Below the pieces are notes generated by a model. It did not search any database. It saw only the letters and a list, made by a program, of their open reading frames with translations, and had not been told where the DNA came from. From assembly GCA_030598625.1 (NCBI GenBank), contig JAUVPO010000122.1, forward strand, positions 1-6,068: a stretch of DNA of 6,068 bases, in the 5' to 3' direction. Positions 1-5,996 of this stretch are shown piece after piece (positions within the stretch are counted from its first letter, which is position 1; each line of letters begins with the position of its first letter). The position numbers and the translations under genes were made by a program. Source of the stretch: Deferribacteres bacterium (lineage in GTDB: Bacteria > Nitrospirota > Thermodesulfovibrionia > UBA6902).

Positions 1-9
1 CCCCCCTAT

Positions 10-30
10 CCCCCCTTTTCTAAAGGGGGG
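10..30. repeat. C-run/G-run hairpin
   Basis: CCCCCCTTT (10-18) pairs perfectly with AAAGGGGGG (22-30) around a 3-base loop. A second C-run at 1-6 and a related CCCCCTTTGATT string at 85-96 are nearby. Such C-run/G-run hairpins resemble dispersed intergenic repeats in several uncultivated bacterial lineages (general impression). No U-tract follows on either strand. Confidence 0.6.
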
Positions 31-45
31 GACTTTAATAACATT

Positions 46-57
46 TACATTAATGTA
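46..57. repeat. 12-bp perfect palindrome TACATTAATGTA
   Basis: The twelve bases are their own reverse complement and are followed on the plus strand by a T-rich run (58-63). It may be a protein-binding site or a weak plus-strand terminator; neither can be decided here. Confidence 0.4.
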
Positions 58-130
58 TTTTTTATATTCCTTTTTTCTTTTTATCCCCCTTTGATTGTTT
101 TAGGGATGGTTCGGGACTGAACGCGTCAAG

Positions 131-164
131 AATTAAAATGAGAAGCAGAGCGGCTATTTTAATT
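131..164. repeat. A+T-rich hairpin with inner G+C stem
   Basis: AATTAAAAT (131-139) and ATTTTAATT (156-164) are perfect complements. Inside, AGC (144-146) pairs with GCT (153-155) after a 4-base bulge, leaving a 6-base loop. It directly abuts the next nested hairpin. Confidence 0.55.
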
Positions 165-213
165 TAGCGGGCAAGCCTGCCTGACGGCAGACAGGCCTGG
201 AGCAACCCGTTAA
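164..213. repeat. Nested double-stem inverted repeat
   Basis: The outer stem is TTAGCGGG (164-171) with CCCGTTAA (206-213), containing one G-T wobble. The inner stem is GCCTGCCTG (175-183) with CAGACAGGC (188-196), with one mismatch and a 4-base loop. The inner CCTGCCTG/CAGACAGG motif resembles small dispersed palindromes seen in genomes of uncultivated bacteria, so this is probably a repeat-family copy. Confidence 0.55.
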
Positions 214-225
214 GAAACAATCACC

Positions 226-296
226 GGGGCGCCCTTCTTTTGGTTCCGTTTTCTTAGGCGCATAAGAAAATGAACCGGGGTTTGGGGCAGCGCCCC
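226..296. repeat. Long nested inverted repeat with GC-rich arms
   Basis: The outer arms GGGGCGC (226-232) and GCGCCCC (290-296) are complementary. Inside, GGTTC (242-246) plus TTTTCTT (249-255) pair with AAGAAAA (264-270) plus GAACC (272-276) around an 8-base loop. The right arm can instead fold locally as GGGGC (284-288) with GCCCC (292-296). A direct repeat ACCGGGG lies at 223-229 and 274-280. Alternative folds and direct repeats suggest a miniature mobile or REP-like element; no transposase is present. Confidence 0.5.
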
Positions 297-319
297 ATTT
301 CCAATCAATCAATAATTCT

Positions 320-338
320 GTTTACAAATACTGTAAAC
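320..338. repeat. Small hairpin GTTTAC/GTAAAC
   Basis: A 6-bp perfect stem (320-325 and 333-338) encloses a 7-base loop. No U-run follows on either strand, so it is not a typical terminator. It is the last clear inverted repeat before the 3' end of the VWA gene. Confidence 0.35.
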
Positions 339-548
339 GCAAATTTTGACTTTTGCAGATTATTCCGTCGAATGTCGAGAACTGACTCCATGGTCTGTGT
401 AATTCATTTTTCAGAAAAAGTTGATCTTCGCCAGCTTGTTGGTCATCTTCTTTTGGACCGGTTTCAGGAGGAATTCCCGAATCACAGAAGAGCAGAGATT
501 CGAGGTATCAAGGATGTCATTACGTCTTGTCCGGAGCTTCTGCTACTT

Positions 549-1985
549 CTACTCCTTCTCCATATCCCCTTCATCAAAGACTATCACGGTCCCTCCTATC
601 TTTATCACGTCACCCGACTCAAGGGGCCTGGCCTTTGCCGCCCTGTTATTCACCGTTATGTCCCCGTCTCCCTCTATCGTATACGCGTGCTTCTTTTCAT
701 CAAAGACTATAGTCGCGTGTTGCGCCTTTACATCCGGGGCGCCCGCGATCGTCATGTTGGCGTTCGCGGAGCCGCCTATAACGGTCTTGCCCGCTCCAAG
801 GGGAAGCATCTTTGTTGAAACATTTCCAATCCTTGTTGACAGGACCTCAAGCGAGGGTACCGTCTTTTTCTTTTCAAATTTAATTCTTGAAAGCAGCCAC
901 ATCAGAAGCAGGGCAAGCAGCAACGGCAGCAGCAGCCACGGACTGAAGGAATCAAGCGGTTTTCCGAAGATAGTGCTTGAGAAGTAGAAGCGGGTCGCCT
1001 CTCCGGATTTGCCGTCGCGGCTGTATTTGAGCTTTACGTATTTTTTATCCGCAGGCTCCAGTGTTGCGTTGTACACGATAAGATATTCATTAAGAACCTG
1101 GTTTAATATTTTGCCGTATACGTTACTCAGCTCTTCGCGGTCATGGGCGTTAAAAAGCGCCCCGCCTGTCTCTGTCGCTATTCTTTTCAGGTTCCTGTCT
1201 CCCCACTGTCCTTTTGGTCCGAAGTTCACCGCGAATACGGATATTCCCTCCTTCTGGCAATAGTCGATGGGTTCGCTGTATTTAAATATCTTTTCGCCGA
1301 AATCCCTGTGGGGCTTCTTTGTATTGTAATAATAAGGGCTGTTTTCACCATCCGACAGGATAATAATCGCCTTCCTTCCCTTTACGGACCTGAATTCATC
1401 CACTGCCATCTGGAGGCTCGAATATATCTCCGTATATGCTTCATCGCCTTTGGGCCTGCTTATCCCTGAAAGGAGGCGTTCAATTTCAACCTTGTCCCTG
1501 ACGGGTTTTGAGAAACTGCTGTAATATGAATTGTATGATACAAGCCCTACCCTGTCCATGGGGTTTGTCACGCCGGCCAGGAACGATTTTACGGCTTTTA
1601 TCGCAAGTGTTATCCTCATCCTGCCGGTATCTCCTGTTTTTTCACCCTTCATCGTACGGTACATGCTGCCTGAGTTGTCAATCATCAGCAGAAAGTTTAT
1701 CCCTTTTTCATAGTTGGCATTTGATTCAAAACTTTTAATCTCCGGTATTTTCCTGAATTCATTTTTATCTGAAGACTCGAAAATGTCAAATTGGTCTACT
1801 GATAGTCCTTTTACAGGTCCACCCCCGTCATCCGTCACGCTGACATATAACTTTATCTCCTGGTTCAGGAGAAGCAAAGAAGGGTCAATCTGGGAAATGC
1901 GGACCGAGTCCGCAAACGCGAAAAAGCAGGGATTCAAAAGCAACATAAGCGATAAGATAATAATTACGGCCGATATTTTCTTCAT
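549..1985 (-). CDS. Secreted VWA-domain protein with a membrane helix and cytoplasmic FHA-like domain
   Basis: This is a 478-residue protein. A signal peptide (1-25; basic KK, hydrophobic run, likely AFA|D cleavage) is followed by a beta-rich segment (about 27-90) resembling the N-part of VWFA-related proteins. The VWA domain (about 95-300) has an intact MIDAS site: D103-N-S105-G-S107, T185, and D212-G213 in LSDGENS. It should therefore bind a divalent metal and a protein ligand. One membrane helix (about 348-366) and a basic stop-transfer stretch (RIKFEKKK) place the VWA outside. Inside is a C-terminal FHA-like domain (about 375-472). Its markers are IGGS (403-406), H423, VN (445-446) and DVIKIG (459-464), but Gly405, Lys420 and GDI (441-443) replace the phosphothreonine-reading residues. 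AGGTG at the SD position, 5 nt before ATG 1985, supports the start. The gene is 13 bp after the previous one and ends the block. The role may be sensing or adhesion coupled to the kinase module (inference); the ligand is unknown. Confidence 0.9.
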   Translation of the reverse strand: MKKISAVIIILSLMLLLNPCFFAFADSVRISQIDPSLLLLNQEIKLYVSVTDDGGGPVKGLSVDQFDIFESSDKNEFRKIPEIKSFESNANYEKGINFLLMIDNSGSMYRTMKGEKTGDTGRMRITLAIKAVKSFLAGVTNPMDRVGLVSYNSYYSSFSKPVRDKVEIERLLSGISRPKGDEAYTEIYSSLQMAVDEFRSVKGRKAIIILSDGENSPYYYNTKKPHRDFGEKIFKYSEPIDYCQKEGISVFAVNFGPKGQWGDRNLKRIATETGGALFNAHDREELSNVYGKILNQVLNEYLIVYNATLEPADKKYVKLKYSRDGKSGEATRFYFSSTIFGKPLDSFSPWLLLPLLLALLLMWLLSRIKFEKKKTVPSLEVLSTRIGNVSTKMLPLGAGKTVIGGSANANMTIAGAPDVKAQHATIVFDEKKHAYTIEGDGDITVNNRAAKARPLESGDVIKIGGTVIVFDEGDMEKE

Positions 1986-1990
1986 GCTAT

Positions 1991-1995
1991 CACCT
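1991..1995 (-). promoter_or_regulatory. Shine-Dalgarno AGGTG of the VWA gene
   Basis: AGGTG lies 5 nt before ATG 1985, inside the 13-bp gap that follows the TAA stop of the preceding gene. The closeness suggests coupled translation of the two FHA-like membrane proteins. Confidence 0.7.
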
Positions 1996-1998
1996 GTT

Positions 1999-2898
1999 TT
2001 AAAACTTATACATCATCTTAACTGTTCCGATTTTTATCACATCATTAAACTTAAGTATATGTTCATCAATCCTGTCATCATTGACAGCAGCAGGCGCCTG
2101 AGTATCGAGATTTTTCAGGACCACGTCAAAATCGCCTTTTTTCCTGTTTACCCTCAGTTCGGTATGAAAGTCAGCGACATCCTGATATTCATCAAGCCTG
2201 ATATCGTTTTTATCGGAACCGCCTATCCTGAGCCGCCGCTGGTTAACAAGGAACTCCTTGCCCCTGAGTCGGCCGTTTAAAACCCTCAGGACTCCAAAGG
2301 ACATCCTGTCTTCTATAAGACCGTAAAAGAACCCGATAAAACCCCCGAAAATCAGAAGCCCCAGGAGTCGCGCGAGCATTATATCGGGGAGAAGGAGCCT
2401 GAAGTATTCAAGTCCGAGTCCGCCGATAAAACCACCGGCAAGGCCTCCGGCCAGGCCGACTTTGATCTTGTCGAATGAACCGGCCCTTACGCCTTCGACC
2501 ATTCCTATAAATATCCCGAGAAACGCCCATCCCACTGCCCTTGATACAGGGAACCCGAATGTATTAAAATTCCGGCTTGAATGGATGAGGTATTCGCCCG
2601 TAAAAAACAGCGCCGCCTGTCCGGCCAGAAAACCCACAGTTCCTCCGACGATACCAATGACCGCACCTGTAGCAATGCCGCTCACGAGCTTCTTCTTTAC
2701 GGATATGATAATGCCCTCGCCCGAACCGAAGAAGCCGCCCATAAATACACCGAATATTATTCCAATAAACACACTGAAAACCAGTAACGACGGGAAAGAC
2801 GATTGGGTCATAAGCAGCGTTTCAAGCGCCGGCCACGAAGCAAGGCCCGCGAGCAGGCCGATAACGCACAAGAATATTCTTCTCATTAATACCGACAT
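1999..2898 (-). CDS. Six-helix glycine-zipper membrane protein with C-terminal FHA-like domain
   Basis: This 299-residue protein has about six hydrophobic helices (roughly 7-28, 37-58, 71-96, 119-139, 146-165, 172-194) and a cytoplasmic FHA-like domain at about 205-299. GxxxG spacing occurs in every helix, and four helices carry four glycines in register: 46/50/54/58, 74/78/82/86, 128/132/136/140 and 148/152/156/160. The second and fourth helices share an F-x-G-I-x-x-G-x-x-x-G-x-x-x-G-S pattern, which suggests internal duplication. The FHA-like part shows RIGGSDKND (224-232), H245, VN (272-273) and DVIKIG (286-291). It has Gly for the phospho-binding Arg, Ala for the Ser, and APA for the Asn-Gly-Thr turn. 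I recognise no transporter family, and the function is unknown. A membrane scaffold or packed oligomer partnering the kinase is an inference. ATG 2898 is chosen over M5 because GGAGG lies 4 nt upstream. The gene starts 19 bp after the kinase stop. Confidence 0.85.
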   Translation of the reverse strand: MSVLMRRIFLCVIGLLAGLASWPALETLLMTQSSFPSLLVFSVFIGIIFGVFMGGFFGSGEGIIISVKKKLVSGIATGAVIGIVGGTVGFLAGQAALFFTGEYLIHSSRNFNTFGFPVSRAVGWAFLGIFIGMVEGVRAGSFDKIKVGLAGGLAGGFIGGLGLEYFRLLLPDIMLARLLGLLIFGGFIGFFYGLIEDRMSFGVLRVLNGRLRGKEFLVNQRRLRIGGSDKNDIRLDEYQDVADFHTELRVNRKKGDFDVVLKNLDTQAPAAVNDDRIDEHILKFNDVIKIGTVKMMYKF

Positions 2899-2902
2899 TA
2901 CG

Positions 2903-2907
2903 CCTCC
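2903..2907 (-). promoter_or_regulatory. Shine-Dalgarno GGAGG of the six-helix protein gene
   Basis: On the minus strand GGAGG is followed by four bases and ATG at 2898. It lies entirely within the 19-bp gap after the kinase stop. It decides the start over the second in-frame ATG at 2886, which would be 16 nt away. Confidence 0.8.
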
Positions 2908-2917
2908 ATCCGGTAAT

Positions 2918-4852
2918 TCAGTTTTTTGTTATGTTTATAGCTTTTGCCTTATCGTCGAAATCAACGGACAGCACCGTTTCCTTGTCCGGTTCTATTTTTA
3001 TTTTTTCAGTTTCGGAAATCTTTCTGAAAATAAAAGATGATCTACTTGCAGTCAGGAAGTATTCGCCCGGCGGCAGCGGAATCTTGCTTGATCCAGGTTT
3101 AAGGGGCGCCAGTTTTTCATACCTCAGGTCTTTGCCCCCGGCCAGATAAATTGGTGAATTGTTCAGCAGTATCTGCATCCCTTCCTGGCCGGACTTAATT
3201 ATTAAAGCGCCGGCAACAGGTATGAGTTTAACATCAAGACGAAGGTCCGACTGGTAAGGCTCAATATATGTTTTAACCGATTTATCATAATATCCGTCGC
3301 TTTTAAACTTAAAAGAATATCTTTTTCCGGTTTTAAACGTGCCGTTAAAGTCTTCGGATTCCCTGAACTCGTCCCATTTTATCCACCCTTTTTTATTATA
3401 TATATACACATCCGTTACACTTTCGATTTCCCTGCCGCTCACACCGTCCCTGACTGAATAGCTGAATTCGAGGGGCAGCGGAGATATCTTCCCCAGCCTG
3501 AAGCTTACCTTTTTTGAATCGGATGTCGCACCGGAAAGCCTTTGCACTGTTCTTGGCCTCAGGTAGAAATTCTCATGGTACAGTTTGTTCTCCACATTTA
3601 AAAACAGTGTATAATTGTCGGGCCTCAGATATACCTTTCCCGACCTCAGGAAATAACTCTTCCCTTTCCCATTCGCAATGTCGCTAAACTTGAATTTTAC
3701 ATCTTTCAGGGACATCAGCCTGTTATTCCGCTCATTGAATATCGCCGCCTTCAGGTAGATATCTCCGGGCTCCTTGTACCTGCCGTCGATTTCAACATCC
3801 ACAACCAATGCGCCGAATTCCCCGGGCTTCATATATTCATAATAAGATCCTGTTCTGTATGAATAATATACGCCTCCCGAGAGCAGGGCCATTATTAACA
3901 ATAACGCGTATATGATCTTCGAAAAATTAGAGGTGTATTTTTCCTTCTTCGCTTTTGTTTTTTTATCGGGAATTCTTATCCCCTGGACATACCGTTTAAT
4001 CGCGTTATTGATCTCGTTCTGGTCATGATATTTCTTCAGCGCACCCGAGAGCCTGGCGATTATATATCCAATGTCCCTGAACCTTTTTGTCTTTTTAGCG
4101 TACATCGCCTTTTTTATTATCTTTCTCGCAACGGCGGGCACTCCCGGATTTATTTTTTGCGGAGGTTTATATTTGCCCTTATGAATCTGCGAGATCACAC
4201 TCGGCGCGAAACCGCCAGGGAAGGGTTTTTCCCCTGTCATCATCTCGTAAAGCACTACACCCATGGAATAGATGTCCGCCCTCTTATCAACGTTTTTTGA
4301 GTCTTCGATCTGTTCCGGGGCCATATACGACGGTGTGCCCAGGGTCATCCCGGTCCTGGTTAAACCATCGTCATTCTCCTCCTTTGAGGTCGCTATACCG
4401 AAATCCGCGATCTTTACTTCACCTTCGTTCGAGATCAGTATATTGTCGGCCTTGATGTCCCTGTGGATAACATCACGGTCATGCGCGTATTTAAGCCCCT
4501 TGCATATTTCATTGAAAATAAGCATAGCCGCTTCCCGGGGCACATACCTGTCCCTCTTGATGAGCGCGGACAGATCGGTGCCGTCAACATACTCCATCAC
4601 AATGAAGTATGACGAGCCCTCCTTGAAGTGGTCATAGACCTGCGCAATATGGTCATTCTTCAGGTCCATGACTATCCTGGCCTCCCTTTTGAATCTTTCG
4701 GTAAAGGCCTCGCTTCCTTTTAATGTAAGTTGTTTGATTATTACTGTCCTGTTGAGAGTCGGATGCTCAGCCCTGTAGACCGCCCCCATACCGCCCTCGG
4801 CGAGCTTGTTTTTGATCTTGTATTTTCCGGCCTTGGTGAGCTCTCTTGCCAT
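2918..4852 (-). CDS. Membrane-anchored Hanks-type Ser/Thr protein kinase with extracytoplasmic sensor region
   Basis: This 644-residue protein phosphorylates Ser/Thr on protein substrates. The kinase domain spans about 11-270 with all catalytic elements: Gly-rich loop LAEGGMGAVY (17-26), Lys40, helix-C Glu57, HRDIKADN (130-137; D132, N137), DFG (150-152), an activation loop with T165, T167, T170 and T173, GTPSYMAPE (172-180), and D193. It should be active and could autophosphorylate in the loop. A basic linker (297-311) leads to one membrane helix (about 311-330), which puts the kinase inside and residues ~333-644 outside. The outer part is rich in beta-strand patterns. Its end (about 548-632) resembles a PEGA domain: an ALIIKSG strand, a PLPPGEYFLTAS turn, then a final strand. 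The ligand is unknown. No clear SD precedes ATG 4852, although the conserved domain begins only ten residues in, so the start is credible. The gene lies between a PPP phosphatase and two FHA-like membrane proteins. Confidence 0.95.
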   Translation of the reverse strand: MARELTKAGKYKIKNKLAEGGMGAVYRAEHPTLNRTVIIKQLTLKGSEAFTERFKREARIVMDLKNDHIAQVYDHFKEGSSYFIVMEYVDGTDLSALIKRDRYVPREAAMLIFNEICKGLKYAHDRDVIHRDIKADNILISNEGEVKIADFGIATSKEENDDGLTRTGMTLGTPSYMAPEQIEDSKNVDKRADIYSMGVVLYEMMTGEKPFPGGFAPSVISQIHKGKYKPPQKINPGVPAVARKIIKKAMYAKKTKRFRDIGYIIARLSGALKKYHDQNEINNAIKRYVQGIRIPDKKTKAKKEKYTSNFSKIIYALLLIMALLSGGVYYSYRTGSYYEYMKPGEFGALVVDVEIDGRYKEPGDIYLKAAIFNERNNRLMSLKDVKFKFSDIANGKGKSYFLRSGKVYLRPDNYTLFLNVENKLYHENFYLRPRTVQRLSGATSDSKKVSFRLGKISPLPLEFSYSVRDGVSGREIESVTDVYIYNKKGWIKWDEFRESEDFNGTFKTGKRYSFKFKSDGYYDKSVKTYIEPYQSDLRLDVKLIPVAGALIIKSGQEGMQILLNNSPIYLAGGKDLRYEKLAPLKPGSSKIPLPPGEYFLTASRSSFIFRKISETEKIKIEPDKETVLSVDFDDKAKAINITKN

Positions 4853-4921
4853 AGACTTTACACAACCACTTTCATTTGATAGTTTGATATATCGGTTTTT
4901 TCACTTTTTTACATAAATCGG
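4853..4921. other. 69-bp A+T-rich spacer between phosphatase and kinase genes
   Basis: This is the largest gap inside the block. I see no strong SD for the kinase and no convincing promoter: the best minus-strand pair, TTTATG with GATATA at 18 bp, is poor. No U-tract terminator follows the phosphatase stop. The spacer holds two near-identical copies of ATATATCGGTT / ATAAATCGGTT (4887-4897 and 4913-4923, 10 of 11 identical, 26 bp apart). It could carry an internal promoter or operator, or simply be leader. Confidence 0.4.
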
Positions 4922-4940
4922 TTATTCCATTTCACCGATT
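4916..4940. repeat. Inverted repeat over the phosphatase stop codon
   Basis: AATCGGT (4916-4922) and ACCGATT (4934-4940) are exact complements with an 11-base loop, overlapping the TAA stop of the phosphatase gene. The arm copies the ATCGGT unit that also occurs at 4891-4896. No U-run follows on the minus strand, so it is not a standard terminator. It could be an operator half-site set or a weak mRNA hairpin. Confidence 0.35.
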
Positions 4941-5956
4941 ATTTCTTCCGTCCTGTCTTCAATCTCCAATATATCGTTATCAAGATCTATGGCCTTATCC
5001 TCTTTTATGTACGCTATAATGGCTTTACCGGGATTATGAATCTGTACATATCTGTTGTCCGCCCTCAGATTATACAGACCCGGTACCGGCCTGTGCCCCC
5101 CGAAATAATACGCATTGTCTCTTTCACCGGCTTTTATGTAATTATCGATCATTTCCCTAACACTGCCTTCCTCAGCAGCGCCGTTGTCTGTCCAGGTCAG
5201 GCCCTTGACGACCTCCGGATTGTCTCTGTACTCAATAATGCTTTCTTTATCGAAAAAGTTGGCAGGCTCGGCGTGTGAAACGATGAAATTTCTCCCCACG
5301 GCAAGCAGGGGAAGATTTTTTTCAAACCTGTAATATTCTGCAATGAATTCATCACCGTAAAATTTCCGCATATATGAAACGACCATCGCGCCTTCAAGTG
5401 CGTATTTGGCAAAGGCAAAATTCCCGCCTCCCGTCTCATTGGCTATATTTTCATGGTTGCCCTTGAGGAAGTGAAAGTTGTCCGGAAAGGCAGCCTTGAC
5501 CTCCATGACCATTTCCATCAGACCGAGACTCTCCATTATTTCATCGTCCATATTTATGTGATGTTTGTATCCTTTTTTGTACTCTTCATACGCTAAAATC
5601 CATCTTTTCAAGCCCCTTTTTTCCGCATGGAAACCGTCGCCAACACAGACGATCTGCATAGCGCCGGAGGCAAGTCTGTCTAAACCGGTATTTCCGTTCT
5701 CATCCTTGTGAAACAGGACGTTTAGAAAAAACCCCCTTCGCGCGTGAAGATCGGGAACGATTACCGTCGGAATATTCAGTTTAAGCAACACTAAGCCGCC
5801 TGGCAGCCCTGAAGGGTCCCGCGGTCTTATGTCTTCTCCCTCCCGCGCCAAAGTCATATTAATCTTTTCAAGCACTGACAGGTAACTTTCAATATCCGAC
5901 GCTTCCTGTCGCCTGCAGATGTCCACAAGCATCTTTTCTAAAACCTTAATATTCAT
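4922..5956 (-). CDS. PPP-family metallophosphoesterase, probable protein phosphatase
   Basis: This 344-residue soluble protein has no signal peptide or membrane segment. The calcineurin-like phosphoesterase signature is complete: D69-L-H71, G106-D107, G166-N167-H168-E169, S227-H228 and G287-H288. These give the usual two-metal ligands D69, H71, D107, N167, H228 and H288. The LTWTDN stretch at 253-258 resembles the LWSDP element of PPP-type Ser/Thr phosphatases, which favours a protein phosphatase over a nucleotide phosphodiesterase. The second block is unusual: GDGFHAE (106-112) replaces the classic GDxxDRG. The N-terminal ~55 residues are outside the core fold and unassigned. It is the first gene of the block, 69 bp before the kinase, so it plausibly reverses that kinase's phosphorylation (inference). 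The start is uncertain: ATG at 5956 sits almost on the -10 box with AGGA only 1 nt away, while M9 at 5932 has AAGG 11 nt upstream. An in-frame TAA at codon -4 excludes a longer form. The substrate is unknown. Confidence 0.88.
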   Translation of the reverse strand: MNIKVLEKMLVDICRRQEASDIESYLSVLEKINMTLAREGEDIRPRDPSGLPGGLVLLKLNIPTVIVPDLHARRGFFLNVLFHKDENGNTGLDRLASGAMQIVCVGDGFHAEKRGLKRWILAYEEYKKGYKHHINMDDEIMESLGLMEMVMEVKAAFPDNFHFLKGNHENIANETGGGNFAFAKYALEGAMVVSYMRKFYGDEFIAEYYRFEKNLPLLAVGRNFIVSHAEPANFFDKESIIEYRDNPEVVKGLTWTDNGAAEEGSVREMIDNYIKAGERDNAYYFGGHRPVPGLYNLRADNRYVQIHNPGKAIIAYIKEDKAIDLDNDILEIEDRTEEIIGEME

Positions 5957-5967
5957 GTCCTGCTTTT

Positions 5968-5996
5968 ATTATATCCTTAATATTCAATCTGATAAA
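5968..5996 (-). promoter_or_regulatory. Candidate sigma70-type promoter of the four-gene block
   Basis: Read on the minus strand, a perfect TATAAT lies at 5973-5968. It is preceded at 17 bp by TTTATC (5996-5991), which matches TTGACA at only 3 of 6 positions. Initiation about 7 nt downstream would fall near 5961, giving a leader of about five bases if translation starts at 5956, or about 29 bases if it starts at 5932. The -10 match and the spacing are seen directly. That it drives the block is inferred from its position just before the first gene. Confidence 0.5.

Larger units (their letters stand above)
1..548. other. Gene-free flank downstream of the VWA gene, rich in inverted repeats
   Basis: No supportable coding region lies here. 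Bases ~10-340 are a chain of hairpin-forming repeats, listed separately. Bases ~340-548 contain only a short minus-strand ORF of 28 codons (391-305, no SD) and a 43-codon open stretch in frame after the VWA stop. I looked for an intrinsic terminator for the block and found none with a stem plus U-run on the minus strand, so transcription may end outside the window or by Rho. Confidence 0.6.

Noticed and set aside
10..63. Intrinsic terminator for the block or for a plus-strand gene
   Set aside because: The strong C/G hairpin has no U-tract after it, and the palindrome before the plus-strand T-run is too A+T-rich to be convincing.
164..213. Possible integron attC site, because the nested stem ends in GTTAA
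   Set aside because: The core-site consensus (RYYYAAC with GTTRRRY) is not met at either end, and no integrase or cassette is present.
414..542. 43-codon open stretch continuing in the VWA frame after TAG-AAG-TAG
   Set aside because: A run of this length is expected by chance reasonably often. The FHA-like domain is already complete before the stop, and two amber codons would have to be read through.
1..548. tRNA, CRISPR array or other known RNA gene in the flank
   Set aside because: No cloverleaf, regularly spaced direct repeats or recognisable RNA motif was found by eye.
421..987. Plus-strand ORF of 188 codons
   Set aside because: It is antisense to the VWA gene's membrane and FHA-like part, with low-complexity Ser-rich translation and no recognisable domain.
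1714..2280. Plus-strand ORF of 188 codons spanning two genes
   Set aside because: It runs antisense across the junction of two well-supported genes and shows no domain.
2462..3040. Plus-strand ORF of 192 codons rich in Pro and Thr
   Set aside because: It mirrors the glycine-rich helices on the opposite strand, which explains both its length and its composition.
5197..5439. Second minus-strand ORF inside the phosphatase gene
   Set aside because: It is an out-of-frame shadow; the phosphatase frame carries the metal-binding motifs through this stretch.
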